Shown piece after piece: positions 34,651 through 44,452 of a DNA stretch of 61,364 nucleotides. The notes below the pieces were generated by a model. The model had not been told where the DNA came from. It was given only the letters and a program-made list of their open reading frames with translations, and made no database searches. The position numbers were made by a program, and so were the translations under genes. The number at the start of each line of letters is the position of its first letter. The first letter of the stretch is position 1. The DNA comes from CAZPHU01 sp964419255 (GTDB taxonomy: Bacteria > Fibrobacterota > Chitinivibrionia > Chitinivibrionales > CAYFVL01): assembly GCA_964419255.1 (NCBI GenBank), contig CAYQOU010000020.1, positions 1 to 61,364 of the forward strand. Direction: 5' to 3'.

Positions 34651-35001
34651 ATGGATAAATCTCACAAGGGTCTATTTACGATGATTGGGGAAGGTACCAT
34701 GTTTGAAGGTACGATTGTTGTTCCACACAGTATTCGTATCGATGGCACCGTAAAGGGAAATATCGAAACCTCAGAAGTACTGACAGTAGGAGCAACAGGA
34801 GTGATTGAAGCTGATGTAAAAGCAAAGAGTGCAATCATTGGCGGAAAGATTCAAGGAAAAGTTATTGTCGAGGACAGGATAGAACTGGAACAGAATGCGG
34901 TATTAATCGGTGATGTCCGAACAAGGGATATTGTAATCAACGAAGGAGCCGTTTTCCATGGAAACTGTTCTATGGAAAACTGTAAGGCTGAAAAAGTATA
35001 A
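34651..35001 (+). CDS. bactofilin
   Basis: A 116-residue cytoskeletal protein made of one bactofilin domain: IGEGTMFEGTIVVPHSIRIDG, then regular beta-helix turns (VKGNIETSEVLTVGATG, AIIGGKIQGKVIVED) to the short tail. Bactofilins polymerise without nucleotide and recruit cell-wall enzymes. It directly follows the M23 gene and closes the parA-parB-M23-bactofilin run at a terminator. A link between bactofilins and ParABS is known from Myxococcus. Confidence 0.95.
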   Translation: MDKSHKGLFTMIGEGTMFEGTIVVPHSIRIDGTVKGNIETSEVLTVGATGVIEADVKAKSAIIGGKIQGKVIVEDRIELEQNAVLIGDVRTRDIVINEGAVFHGNCSMENCKAEKV

Positions 35002-35022
35002 TCATCGTACAGAGGAAATAAT

Positions 35023-35067
35023 AAAAAGCCGCCATAGGGAAGCTAAATCTCTAGTGCGGCTTTTTTC
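35023..35067. terminator. bidirectional terminator after the bactofilin gene
   Basis: AAAAAGCCGC (35023-35032) pairs with GCGGCTTTTT (35056-35065). The 23-base internal part can fold further. A- and T-run flanks serve both the bactofilin (+) and the convergent PRC-barrel gene (-), whose stop lies at 35069. Confidence 0.8.
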
Positions 35068-35068
35068 T

Positions 35069-35941
35069 TTACCTTATACCTTCAAGATGATCGTAGTACG
35101 CATAGATTTTTCTCTCAAAATCATTATTTATAGGTATTTGCTTGTCCGATTGCGGTGCCTGACGGAGGGAATTTTTATCCAAGTCGATTATGATTCGTGA
35201 GGTGGGCCAGCTTACTCGGTTGACCCAGTGAAGTGCGATAAGTGTAATCTTATCGTGAGTCCTGATTTTTGTAGATATTGCGATATATCTAATATCCCAG
35301 CTCTCATCATCCACAATAAAATCCTCTACACTTCCAGCTTCCCCATCCTGGGCCTGGATCCTATAACCCAAAACCTCCATCATACTCCGGAGATTCATTT
35401 CGTAAGTACCTTCTGAATCGGCTGTCCCGAAATCCATTTCAATACTTTCTTCATCATCCGGCTCTTCAAGCATCTGCGACATGGGGGATTCTTCAAAATC
35501 CTGTTCACCCTGTTCGGTATCCTCAGGAGCGAATAAACCAATTCCTTCGGTATCCTCGGTGTCAGGTATTTGCATCTGGGTGTGTTTTGTCTCTTCGGTG
35601 TCCATAAATGAGGTTTGTCCCCAGTATACCGGCCATTCATAGTGTCGTCTCAAAGCGATTTCGTATTGGCGGCTGATGGGAAGACTTGTTTCGACTTCCG
35701 GACTTTGAAGCACCTTATCTCTGGAGACATTCAGATAGACGACATGTTTTATCCAATCGATCTTTTCCAGACCCTCGGGTGCTACCAACGATCGTTGTCC
35801 TCCGATAACATCGGCTATATCCACGGAAAAATATCTGACGTGCCATTCCTGATCATCAAAGAAGCAATCTCGAATAACACCAAGATATCCTTCCGGGGTC
35901 TCGACGTTAAAATCGATAATGCTTTGAAGGTTTCTCAACAT
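35069..35941 (-). CDS. double PRC-barrel protein with acidic linker
   Basis: A 290-residue soluble protein. A PRC-barrel lies at about residues 1-115 (LRNLQSIIDFNVETPEGYLG, DDQEWHVRYFSVDI, then the VNVS-like DKVLQSPEV). A very acidic linker at about 125-180 follows, and a second PRC-barrel from about 185 (YEMNLRSMMEVLGYRIQA, DDESWDIRYIAIST). PRC-barrels bind RNA-processing or membrane-stress partners. No partner is visible here. The ATG at 35941 is chosen because AGGAGG lies 8 bases before it; an upstream in-frame ATG at 35974 has no such site. Confidence 0.85.
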   Translation of the reverse strand: MLRNLQSIIDFNVETPEGYLGVIRDCFFDDQEWHVRYFSVDIADVIGGQRSLVAPEGLEKIDWIKHVVYLNVSRDKVLQSPEVETSLPISRQYEIALRRHYEWPVYWGQTSFMDTEETKHTQMQIPDTEDTEGIGLFAPEDTEQGEQDFEESPMSQMLEEPDDEESIEMDFGTADSEGTYEMNLRSMMEVLGYRIQAQDGEAGSVEDFIVDDESWDIRYIAISTKIRTHDKITLIALHWVNRVSWPTSRIIIDLDKNSLRQAPQSDKQIPINNDFERKIYAYYDHLEGIR

Positions 35942-36134
35942 ATATGTATCCTCCTGAAACTTTCTCTTGTCCAAACATCCGCAATGATGACTTTCCGCAA
36001 GAGTTATGCCATCCGATAATTTTTTAGTTGTGTACCCGGATGATACCCATTGATGTAAAATGAATGTTCCCTCTTATCGATTCATGATGTAATTTCTTTC
36101 TCTTTAACTATCAACCCATTGGGAGAGTTGGAAT

Positions 36135-37637
36135 ATGGGACATAAACTAAACGTTCTTATTGTTTCCTCCGAAATGGCACCATTTGCGAAAACAGGCGGA
36201 TTAGCCGATGTGACCGCATCACTGTCGGTGCATCTTCAACAGAGGGGTCACGATGTACGTGTTGTTATGCCTTTATATAGATCGGTGCGCAATAGTAACC
36301 CTGAAATGAGTATCACTCTGCACTCGATGGGAGTGGCTATGGGAGAAGGTGAGGAATGGTGCCGAGTCAAGGAAACAAAGATAGAGAGTGATGTCAGGGT
36401 ATTTTTCGTTGAGCATGATCTCTATTTCGATCGGTGGGGGTTATATCATGACGAGTGGATGAATGATTATGATGATAATCCCAGGCGTTTTGCCTTTCTA
36501 TGTCGGGCCGCCCTTCAACTCGCCCTGGATACCGGTTTTTCACCCGACATCGTGCATTCAAACGATTGGCAGACCGCCCCCACAGCGGCGTATTTAAAGA
36601 CATGGTTTTGGAATGACCCTCTTTTGGGTAAATCGGCCTCAGTATTAACAATACACAACATTGCGTATCAGGGAGTTTATCCAGGCCATCATTATCGGTA
36701 TATGGGTCTGGGATCACAGTGTTTTCATGATAAAGGCTTTGAATCCTGGGGACAGGTGAATTTTTTAAAGGGTGGAATATTTTATTCAGACATGGTAAAC
36801 ACAGTTAGTCCAGGACACGCAAAAGAAATAACCACACCATTTCAGGGATTTGGTTTAGCTCCTTACCTCAGTGACAAGGCAGATCGGTTTATTGGTATTC
36901 TAAATGGGGTGGACTATTCCCAGTGGTCTCCTGAAAAAGATATCTGGATTCCAGCCAAATATAACCGTCGTAGTCAGAAGGGCAAAATTGTCTGCAAGAA
37001 GGAATTGCAGAAAAGGATGAATCTGGAAGAAAACGAAAATATACTTTTAATCGGAACAGTGGGTCGGTTTGTCGAACAGAAGGGTTTCCATCTGATAAAA
37101 GAATCAATTGAGAAAATATTGGATGATATGGTCGTTCAGTTTGTCATACTGGGACAGGGGGAATATGATCAGGAAACGTTCTTTAGAGCTCTTCCTGCCA
37201 GATTTCCCGGTAGAGCTGGTTCATACATCGGATTTAGTAACGAATTGGCGCATCTGATAGAAGCAGGGGCCGATTTTTTTTGTATGCCGTCTCTTTTCGA
37301 GCCCTGCGGCCTAAATCAGCTCTATTCCATGCGTTATGGAACATTGCCGATAGTTCGTGCTACGGGTGGGCTTGATGATACGGTGGAGCAGTACGATGAA
37401 AAAACGGGTGAGGGAACCGGGTTCAAATTTTGGAAACCTACGTCAGAATCCCTCTATTATACTATTGGATGGGCAGTAAGCACATGGTACGATCGTCCTC
37501 ATCATATAAAAAAAATGATGAAAACGGCAATGAAAAAAGATTTTAGTTGGAAAAATGCGATTCCCCAATATGAGTCTTTTTATCGCAAAGCAATAGAAGT
37601 TAAACGAGAGTATGATGGTCAGTTTCAGAAAAAATGA
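36135..37637 (+). CDS. glgA: glycogen synthase (ADP-glucose type)
   Basis: A 500-residue GT5 glucosyltransferase that extends alpha-1,4-glucan from ADP-glucose. The ADP-glucose-binding KTGGLADV is at residues 19-26; HSNDWQTA, TIHNIAYQG, NGVDYSQWSP and VGRFVEQKG follow, and the C-terminal donor site MPSLFEPCGLNQLYSMRYGT holds the catalytic acidic pair region. GGGAGAG precedes the ATG. No other glycogen gene adjoins it. It converges with the next gene across only five bases. Confidence 0.95.
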   Translation: MGHKLNVLIVSSEMAPFAKTGGLADVTASLSVHLQQRGHDVRVVMPLYRSVRNSNPEMSITLHSMGVAMGEGEEWCRVKETKIESDVRVFFVEHDLYFDRWGLYHDEWMNDYDDNPRRFAFLCRAALQLALDTGFSPDIVHSNDWQTAPTAAYLKTWFWNDPLLGKSASVLTIHNIAYQGVYPGHHYRYMGLGSQCFHDKGFESWGQVNFLKGGIFYSDMVNTVSPGHAKEITTPFQGFGLAPYLSDKADRFIGILNGVDYSQWSPEKDIWIPAKYNRRSQKGKIVCKKELQKRMNLEENENILLIGTVGRFVEQKGFHLIKESIEKILDDMVVQFVILGQGEYDQETFFRALPARFPGRAGSYIGFSNELAHLIEAGADFFCMPSLFEPCGLNQLYSMRYGTLPIVRATGGLDDTVEQYDEKTGEGTGFKFWKPTSESLYYTIGWAVSTWYDRPHHIKKMMKTAMKKDFSWKNAIPQYESFYRKAIEVKREYDGQFQKK

Positions 37638-37642
37638 GTATT

Positions 37643-38380
37643 TTATCTTCTAACTTTAGTCTTTAAACTGTATCGGGATACACATCCTTCTTCAATATCG
37701 TCGAAAGAGATAATCTGTCGAAGAGATTTCCATTTCTGTCCGTTCTGGAAGGTGACTTTTCCTTGAACCGAAAGAATGTACTCTTTACTATTAACCGGGA
37801 AGGAAACCTTGTTTTCCGGATATAATACCGCATGTAGAACTTTACCGTTTTGCTTATCAATCATATGAAGATCATAAGTATATCCACTAAGGGCTCTTAT
37901 CGTAATAAATCCGATTTTCTGCTCTGGTGAGTCAATAGAATTCGCGGCTCCGAAAACCGTTACGAACGTGTTTTGAAAGTTCTTTCTATCACAAGATTTA
38001 TTTCCGCCAGTGACAAAGTGTTCCTGTTCCCCTTTTACTTCTTTACGCACTCTGTCGATACCACTTATAGCGGTATAGAACGATTTTTGGGTCTGGGTGT
38101 TTTCTGCCAGCAGCCAATCGATCATTTTGGTAGAATTTCTGTTCATGAGTGTTTGTTTAAGCAGGGTGTCGGCTTTGAAATCGGAGATTTCCTCTATTCG
38201 TGCTTTTCTTAACGCATGACGGATGTATGCATCAAGAGCAGCGGCGAGCTTTCCCTCTCGTTCAAGAGTGAGAGGGTCTCGTTGAACGAAAATTCTGTCT
38301 TTAAAGAAAATGAAACCCATCACTGCAGAAAATAAAACAGTGCAAACGGTGAAAAAGTTCAGAAAGGCACCTTTTTTCAT
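37643..38380 (-). CDS. membrane-anchored protein of unknown function
   Basis: A 245-residue protein not recognised. An N-terminal membrane helix (about residues 7-26, FLNFFTVCTVLFSAVMGFIFF) leaves the rest outside the cytoplasm. The middle is helical and charged; the C-terminal half looks like beta strands (IGFITIRALSGYTYDLHMID and others). The start is supported by AAAGAGGAATATACATG-like spacing. It diverges from the lipoprotein gene at 38455 across about 75 bases, so they may share control. Confidence 0.65.
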   Translation of the reverse strand: MKKGAFLNFFTVCTVLFSAVMGFIFFKDRIFVQRDPLTLEREGKLAAALDAYIRHALRKARIEEISDFKADTLLKQTLMNRNSTKMIDWLLAENTQTQKSFYTAISGIDRVRKEVKGEQEHFVTGGNKSCDRKNFQNTFVTVFGAANSIDSPEQKIGFITIRALSGYTYDLHMIDKQNGKVLHAVLYPENKVSFPVNSKEYILSVQGKVTFQNGQKWKSLRQIISFDDIEEGCVSRYSLKTKVRR

Positions 38381-38454
38381 GTATATTCCTCTTTAAAATG
38401 AAACTCACCGGTAGATTGAGTGTACTTTCCAGTTTTGCACGACAACAAGGATTT

Positions 38455-39093
38455 ATGATGAAAAAATTATTTCCATGTGGATTATTTCTTATACTGTCTC
38501 TTCTTTTGGGATGTAGTTCATCCGTTACCAGTAAAATACAATTAAAATCAATAGAGGCGGAGCCGGTGATTCTTTCACCGGTTAAATCTTTTAAACCTGA
38601 ATACACGATCCGTACTCTTAATATGCCGGATACGCTCTTTGGCGAAACTTTTTATAACGAGCTTGCCGATTCCATTTTTAACAGAATCGCACGAATCAAA
38701 TTTAGTAATTTAGTCACCTCTCCCCGAGATCCGGTTCTAAACACTCCGGTAGATACCTGTATAAAACGCATAGGTGTCGGCCTGGCTGTAGTGCGGTTTT
38801 CGGTTGTCAGTATTCAGCCTAAGGGATGGCGTTCTGGTGGACCGTCATATGAAAGACCCATCCGATACAGGGCGTATGTTGAAAGTAAATTATCTGTTTA
38901 TCGACTCCCGGATTCAACCGTGACACAAACGGTGACTGCAAAAGCGACAGCTGAGCAGCCATTCCTATATTCACTTATCAATGATCGTATTCGAAAGAAA
39001 GATCTTATTTCCTATTCTTCTCATCCATATGCTCCGCCACCTGTACGGGCGCTGTTTAAGTCTATAAAAAAAGCTTTCGAGAAATTAGACTAG
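38455..39093 (+). CDS. lipoprotein of unknown function
   Basis: A 212-residue exported lipoprotein. The lipobox LLLGC lies near residue 20 with SSSVTSK after it. The remaining sequence has one conserved-looking block, the strand pattern RIGVGLAVVRFSVVSI near residue 100, but no family I know. The ATG at 38455 (MMKKLF) or 38458 is preceded by AAGGA. The longer frame from 38398 would put about 20 residues before a perfect signal peptide and is rejected. Confidence 0.7.
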   Translation: MMKKLFPCGLFLILSLLLGCSSSVTSKIQLKSIEAEPVILSPVKSFKPEYTIRTLNMPDTLFGETFYNELADSIFNRIARIKFSNLVTSPRDPVLNTPVDTCIKRIGVGLAVVRFSVVSIQPKGWRSGGPSYERPIRYRAYVESKLSVYRLPDSTVTQTVTAKATAEQPFLYSLINDRIRKKDLISYSSHPYAPPPVRALFKSIKKAFEKLD

Positions 39094-39224
39094 TAATTAC
39101 ATAAAGAGTTCAGCAATTTGAAAATTCCACAGAGGGCATTCCACGCATTTGGGTTTAACCTTTCTGCCCCTCAGATGAATTGCGTAATTCATATATCAGA
39201 ATCGCTATTTTAGTTAGAAATAGA

Positions 39225-42200
39225 TCACAGATCGTCATTGTCCTCTTCTTCATCATCTCCATAAAAAAGATGGATCGAGGTTGTATCACAGGCAGTCGTA
39301 TTTCTACAAACAATGGTACGAATGGTTTCATATCCCGACTTATCACTGTCCGTTTGAACCGTCAGAGTAGATACTTTCCTCCCGGAAATATAGAGGTTTT
39401 CTTCCGTATGTAAACCATTTTGTTCTATTGTGATAGTATATGGTACGAGCGTTCCGTCCGTATGATCAAGAATCACGTAATCAATGCTGATATTTTGTAA
39501 AAATGTCATATCAAGAGTATCGTTTTCTATAGGCATATCATCTAAAGTAGCGCTGACGGTAAATGTATTCGTCTCCAAAGGTACTATCTCTATTATTGGA
39601 AACAGGACGTCGCTGTTATTATTAGCATCCGTTACTTTTATTTCCCCGTGCAAATAACCGGTATCGCTGTTGTGCGGAACAAACCATATCAGACGATTAT
39701 TGCTGGTGTCGATAATAGATTCATTATTTTCTTTGAAAGCAGCTGAAAATTCGAATGGAGGATGTGTACTGTTTTCGCTGATTTCAAGAAGAACAGAGAG
39801 CGTATCTTTATCGGCGACCAAACGGGGGGGAAAATCCATTTCAGTTGTCGTAAATTTTACGTGTCCGGGATTTCGAAGGAAAACAATGGAGGTATCACTA
39901 TACCATTCTGTATTATCGGTATCGTTAACCGATATATACCATGAATATTCTCCAGATTTATTTAAGTCACCCACGGTTATCGACATGTCAGCGATATCAT
40001 CTGCCATTGTATGTATCGTATCTTCGGCCAACAGGAAAAAATCATAAGAGTAATGTTCTGAGTTTTTACAGCTCCAGGAAAAGGTTAGGGCGGTATCTAT
40101 GATTGTTGCACTATCCTGTGGGCTGACGCCCTGCGGCTTTGGTCGTGCGATTCCGTAATGCACAGGTATATGCAAAGTATCGGAATGTGATCGGCGGTCG
40201 ATTGCGATCATGGTAAGGGTGTCAACATAATTCTTTTCTTCTGAAGGAGAAAGAATATACTGGGTGCTTAACTGGTGGTTTAACGGAACAGTTATCTTAT
40301 CTCCCCGATGAATTATTGTAAGATCAATAGATTCAGCAAAGCCAAGATAATTACTGTCGGGATCGGATACATGGATGTTTACCGTATCCAAATCGTTTTT
40401 CCCGATCATATTGATTCCGTTCTCTGAATTATTGTCTATATACACGGAACACGGTTGATTATAGCTGACAACCGTCAAATCCTGCAGTATCGTGTCTGTT
40501 TGACCGACCCTGTCTTCAATATTGATGGTCAGATGAATACGACCGGTGTCTAAAGGATCAGGGGTCCATTTAATAGTATCGGTCAAGTATAGTGAATCAA
40601 AAAGAACAGTGGAGTCCCTGACAGCAAGAAGAGAGATTTGAAATGGTCGAAAACCTTCTTGTATGTCCAGAGGCAAAAGCAATGTATCTCGTACAGCCTC
40701 AATATATAAGGGAAGACTATCGATTAATGACATTTGTATCCGCCATCCAATTTTGGAGGAATCAATAATGTTGAATACTTTGGTGTACATTTCACTTGTT
40801 TCTTTTTTGTCGTCCAAAATGAATGCGATGGTTTGCTGTTTCCCGGTATCTTGATACGTCGGCTCCCATTGCAACGCCCATTGTTTTCCGTTAATTCGTG
40901 TTATTTCCATTGTGAGAGGTTTTTGTTGAACATTTAACCAGATGCTATCTTTGTCATCTGATATGCACTGAATGGTATCTCTATAAACAGTGTCAGGGAG
41001 GACGATATGTGGAATACGCAATTTCCGTTGAAGTCTGGGCGGATCGTTATAGATAAATGACATAGTGTCGGTGACAGTGTTGCCTTGTTTGTCAACAGCA
41101 TATAGTGTAATGGTTACAATACTATCATGATCTATTGAGTCCAGAGTCACTTCACGAATGTACATATTTGAACTGGAGGGAGAAACAGGGGAGGAGTTAA
41201 CATAAAAAGAGTCGATACCGCTGCCATTATCGAATGCGGTGATACGTATTTGTAAACTATCCTCCCGTATGTAAGTTGGGTCATGGGTGACGAGATTACC
41301 GTTTGCTTCAATTTTATACAATACGGGAGGGGTATTGTCATGGCTGTCAGGATCATAAATGAGATAATATTCTTTTCGAGCCAGCTGGTTTCCCAGGGTG
41401 TCGAAGGCAACGATTTGAAGTGTATCGGGATTATCATCCGAAAGAGGGACATCTTCAAAATGCCACTGTCCTTCTCCTGTGGTATGGTCTATTTGCACCC
41501 GCTGGGTGTATGTTTCATCGCCAATGCTTACTCGAATATCGACGGCGTGTCTGAAAAGATCTTCTATATGACCGAATATATTTCTGTTTTGCTGGATGAA
41601 TGTTTGACGGCCGGTGGTATCCAGGCCATATCGGATGTGTGTGAATGTGAAGGGATCGGCTTCCGAATCGTAGACGATGGTTACCTTTTTTACCTCACTG
41701 TTACTGCTTATTCTGTTATCGATTGCCAGAATTTCCAGATCGATTATGCGTTTTTTTCTAATATTGCGGATGATTTTTGTATAAGTCCGGTTTTGTAAAT
41801 CCTTGCGGTCAAACGGATCATTGTTTATGAGGGCTTTCCATACAGGTACCTGACGTGAGTCGGATATATGGAAAGTGATGGCAAAAACATCCTCGCTTAC
41901 TCTGATTGTATCCATCCCTTCAAATTCTTCCATAGCTATCGATATAACCGGATTGATAGTATCGATATACGAGAAGGAAAATTCATGAATCGGAGATTTC
42001 ACATTCCTTATATGATCGTATATCCATAATTGACCAGTTTGGTCGGTGAGATTATTCGGGAAAAATGTTATAGTTGTATCTGCTTTTGGAGATAGTATCT
42101 CCATATCACCAAGTTTCCAGGTATACAAAATATCACGGTCTTTAACCGAATCTGTGCAAAGCTCAATTTCTTCCCCACTGATCATATTTTCGATAGTTTG

Positions 42201-42596
42201 CTGGTTTAGGGGCGAAAAGGTGTGAATGGTGAGAGTCTTGGGAACAACATCACCATTTGACCGAAAGGTAGTGAGTTTTATTTGTTGGTTACCGGTCTGG
42301 GTGAAGGACACTACAAATGTATATTTATGTGGCTTAACAAAGGAATGTATTGTGGTATCACTCCAGAAACGATTATGACAGGCTTTAATGGAAAAAGAAT
42401 CAACCATTTCACGATTGGTGACCAAAATCTGGAGTGTTTCCGATGAAAAAATTGAGACGGTATCTTCGTTTTCAAGGGTTGTTGCATCTGAGAAATAAAT
42501 ATTAGCGTTATCTGCAACGGAAAAAGGATTGTAATCTTCAGTACAGAAAAGAGACAAAACAATACTAAAACATAGGATAAATGAAACCCGTCTCAT
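39225..42596 (-). CDS. large exported protein with Ig/FN3-like modules
   Basis: A 1123-residue secreted or surface protein. The signal sequence is followed by a Cys in SLFCTED, a possible but non-canonical lipobox. The body is a series of beta-sandwich modules. Two start with DxxxPVISIA and DNTPPVLYKIEANG, the usual bacterial Ig-like opening, and contain DNGSGID and AVDKQGN. A FN3-like module has TFSWSCKNSEHYSYDFFL and GEYSWYISVND. The end is acidic (GDDEEEDNDD). No catalytic domain is visible, so it could be an adhesin or a surface scaffold. No close neighbour shares its strand on the downstream side. Confidence 0.65.
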   Translation of the reverse strand: MRRVSFILCFSIVLSLFCTEDYNPFSVADNANIYFSDATTLENEDTVSIFSSETLQILVTNREMVDSFSIKACHNRFWSDTTIHSFVKPHKYTFVVSFTQTGNQQIKLTTFRSNGDVVPKTLTIHTFSPLNQQTIENMISGEEIELCTDSVKDRDILYTWKLGDMEILSPKADTTITFFPNNLTDQTGQLWIYDHIRNVKSPIHEFSFSYIDTINPVISIAMEEFEGMDTIRVSEDVFAITFHISDSRQVPVWKALINNDPFDRKDLQNRTYTKIIRNIRKKRIIDLEILAIDNRISSNSEVKKVTIVYDSEADPFTFTHIRYGLDTTGRQTFIQQNRNIFGHIEDLFRHAVDIRVSIGDETYTQRVQIDHTTGEGQWHFEDVPLSDDNPDTLQIVAFDTLGNQLARKEYYLIYDPDSHDNTPPVLYKIEANGNLVTHDPTYIREDSLQIRITAFDNGSGIDSFYVNSSPVSPSSSNMYIREVTLDSIDHDSIVTITLYAVDKQGNTVTDTMSFIYNDPPRLQRKLRIPHIVLPDTVYRDTIQCISDDKDSIWLNVQQKPLTMEITRINGKQWALQWEPTYQDTGKQQTIAFILDDKKETSEMYTKVFNIIDSSKIGWRIQMSLIDSLPLYIEAVRDTLLLPLDIQEGFRPFQISLLAVRDSTVLFDSLYLTDTIKWTPDPLDTGRIHLTINIEDRVGQTDTILQDLTVVSYNQPCSVYIDNNSENGINMIGKNDLDTVNIHVSDPDSNYLGFAESIDLTIIHRGDKITVPLNHQLSTQYILSPSEEKNYVDTLTMIAIDRRSHSDTLHIPVHYGIARPKPQGVSPQDSATIIDTALTFSWSCKNSEHYSYDFFLLAEDTIHTMADDIADMSITVGDLNKSGEYSWYISVNDTDNTEWYSDTSIVFLRNPGHVKFTTTEMDFPPRLVADKDTLSVLLEISENSTHPPFEFSAAFKENNESIIDTSNNRLIWFVPHNSDTGYLHGEIKVTDANNNSDVLFPIIEIVPLETNTFTVSATLDDMPIENDTLDMTFLQNISIDYVILDHTDGTLVPYTITIEQNGLHTEENLYISGRKVSTLTVQTDSDKSGYETIRTIVCRNTTACDTTSIHLFYGDDEEEDNDDL

Positions 42597-42677
42597 GCAA
42601 TATCCTTCATCGAATGAAGTATTTAGACAGATGTATTTAGAGCTTTTAGCTGCATATTTAATTCACTGTGTTTTTGG

Positions 42678-43655
42678 CTAAAAGTGTGTATTCTTGTAAA
42701 CGTTCCAGGTGCTTTGAATCAGGGTGTCGACATCACTGTATGATGGTTTCCATCCCAGAATTTCGCCGGCAAGGTTTGAACAGGCGACAAGTTTGGCAGC
42801 ATCGCCTTTTCTTCTTTCGCTTATTTGAGTTGGTATAGCCTGCCCGGTGATGCGTCGAGCGCTGTCGACAATTTCATGTACGCTGACACCGTTTTGGCTG
42901 CCCAGATTTACTGTAATACTCTTTTTTTCCGAAATTAAATACTTCATTGCAAGCACATGAGCCTGAGCAAGATCAGCAACATGTACATAGTCGCGAATAC
43001 AGGTACCATCCCGTGTGTCGTAATCATCCCCGAAAATCACCAGTTTTTCTCTTACCCCCCTGGCAACTTCCATAACAACAGGAAGAAGATTGGCGGGATT
43101 TCTTTCCAGTCCTCTAATCCTTCCTGCTACATCGTATCCTGCGGCATTAAAATACCGCAAAGCCGCAAAATTAATTCCCTTTAGTAGATCATACCAATTA
43201 AGAAATCGTTCTATTTCCAGTTTGGTAAACCCATAGTAATTTTCTGGATTTGTCGGATGTTTTTCGTCCACAGGAAGGTAATGTGGTTCGCCGTATACCG
43301 CGGCGGAGGAAGAAAAAACAATGTTCTGGATACCGGTTTTTACAGCGGCATTGAGGATATGGATGGTTCCGGTGATATTGTTGATTGAATACTTTTCGGG
43401 ATGGATCATACTTTCGCCGGCGGCTTTATACGCAGCTAAATGAACCAGCCCGTCAAATGAAGAATTATTCATGATTTCGAGCAGTCTCTCATAATCGAGT
43501 ATATCACCCTTATAAAAAGATGCCTCCTCGAATAGATTTTCTGTGGTTCCGGTACACAGATTATCATAGATCGTTACCGAATGCCCGCTATCAAGCAATG
43601 TTCGCACAACATGGCTACCAATGTAGCCTGCACCTCCGATAACCAAAATGTTCAT
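42678..43655 (-). CDS. galE: UDP-glucose 4-epimerase
   Basis: A 325-residue extended short-chain dehydrogenase that interconverts UDP-glucose and UDP-galactose. GGAGYIGSH lies at residue 7, VHLAAYKAAGESM, SSSAAVYGEP and the catalytic Y-x3-K in ENYYGFTKLEIE follow, and RYFNAAGYD and GDGTCIRDYVHVADLA (in part) are the usual GalE blocks. The ATG at 43655 is chosen because AAGGAG lies upstream; the frame is open further to 43688 but adds nothing conserved. It stands alone on this strand. Confidence 0.93.
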   Translation of the reverse strand: MNILVIGGAGYIGSHVVRTLLDSGHSVTIYDNLCTGTTENLFEEASFYKGDILDYERLLEIMNNSSFDGLVHLAAYKAAGESMIHPEKYSINNITGTIHILNAAVKTGIQNIVFSSSAAVYGEPHYLPVDEKHPTNPENYYGFTKLEIERFLNWYDLLKGINFAALRYFNAAGYDVAGRIRGLERNPANLLPVVMEVARGVREKLVIFGDDYDTRDGTCIRDYVHVADLAQAHVLAMKYLISEKKSITVNLGSQNGVSVHEIVDSARRITGQAIPTQISERRKGDAAKLVACSNLAGEILGWKPSYSDVDTLIQSTWNVYKNTHF

Positions 43656-43822
43656 TTCCGGCTCCTTGTATGTGAGCATCATCATCACAAAGACAGACAG
43701 GTAAAATAACTGTTCCCTTCGTGATTACGCCAATTGTTGAGATCAAAAGAATAAAACTCCCGTGGAATTTCGCATCGCAGGAATAATTATCGATACGACG
43801 CTATGGCTATGAAAGCATGTAT

Positions 43823-44425
43823 TCACGGCTTTACGACTCTTTGATATTTTATGCGCAGTAGTGAGGGAAAGAGCTGAAGAAAAGATGCCTCAATCATATC
43901 GTGACATCGCCTGATATCATCAACAGCCCTGTCGAGATTAGTGGGCCGAGCGATACGGGTGGCGATTCTGGAGAGCGCAAGATCGACTCCATCAAGCGTT
44001 CGATATGTTGTAAGGAGATCGCAGGAAACGAACTTATTTATAAACAAGGCGAATCGTGGAGGGAATGGTTGATCGCTGGAAAGTGCCTTAGTAAGTTGGT
44101 CGTAGCACCTATGAATAAACACTTCCGGTTTTACATCACTGAATTTGTGCCAGTTTCGGAGAAGAAAATAATCATAGCAGACGTCCAAGATAACTCGTGC
44201 GTAATGCCGATGTCTGGAGAATAGAAGGCCAACGCTCTCATTCACCGCCTGATGCTTATCGGTATTTTTATCCACAGCACGGTGGTGCATAACACCATCG
44301 GCAATAGAGAAATGAAATCTTTCGTATAATCTGGCAGGGGAAAGATTCGTGAAATCGCCCAAAAGGCTTCCTGCCTTCGAGAAAGCAATGTCCTCTGATA
44401 AAAAAAGGTGTGCCAGATAATTCAT
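43823..44425 (-). CDS. AcpH-like acyl-carrier-protein phosphodiesterase
   Basis: A 200-residue protein of the ACP phosphodiesterase (AcpH/DUF479) family, HD-like helical fold. It opens MNYLAHLFLSEDIAFSKAGSLLGDF, and keeps GVMHHRAVDKNTDKHQAV, the histidine/aspartate-rich metal-binding region. AcpH removes 4'-phosphopantetheine from holo-ACP. The family name fits well; activity in this organism is inferred. It lies near the short motility gene on the same strand. Confidence 0.85.
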   Translation of the reverse strand: MNYLAHLFLSEDIAFSKAGSLLGDFTNLSPARLYERFHFSIADGVMHHRAVDKNTDKHQAVNESVGLLFSRHRHYARVILDVCYDYFLLRNWHKFSDVKPEVFIHRCYDQLTKALSSDQPFPPRFALFINKFVSCDLLTTYRTLDGVDLALSRIATRIARPTNLDRAVDDIRRCHDMIEASFLQLFPSLLRIKYQRVVKP

Positions 44426-44452
44426 ATAGTTTTTTCAGAGGCACATACCCCG

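Noticed and set aside
39175..39192. Inverted repeat ATGAATT-GCGT-AATTCAT between convergent genes
   Set aside because: Only 7 AT-rich pairs and no T-tract; too weak for a terminator.
601..42596. Two proteins of identical length (1123 residues) at 601-3972 and 39225-42596
   Set aside because: No shared motif or order of modules; the equal length is a coincidence, not a duplication.
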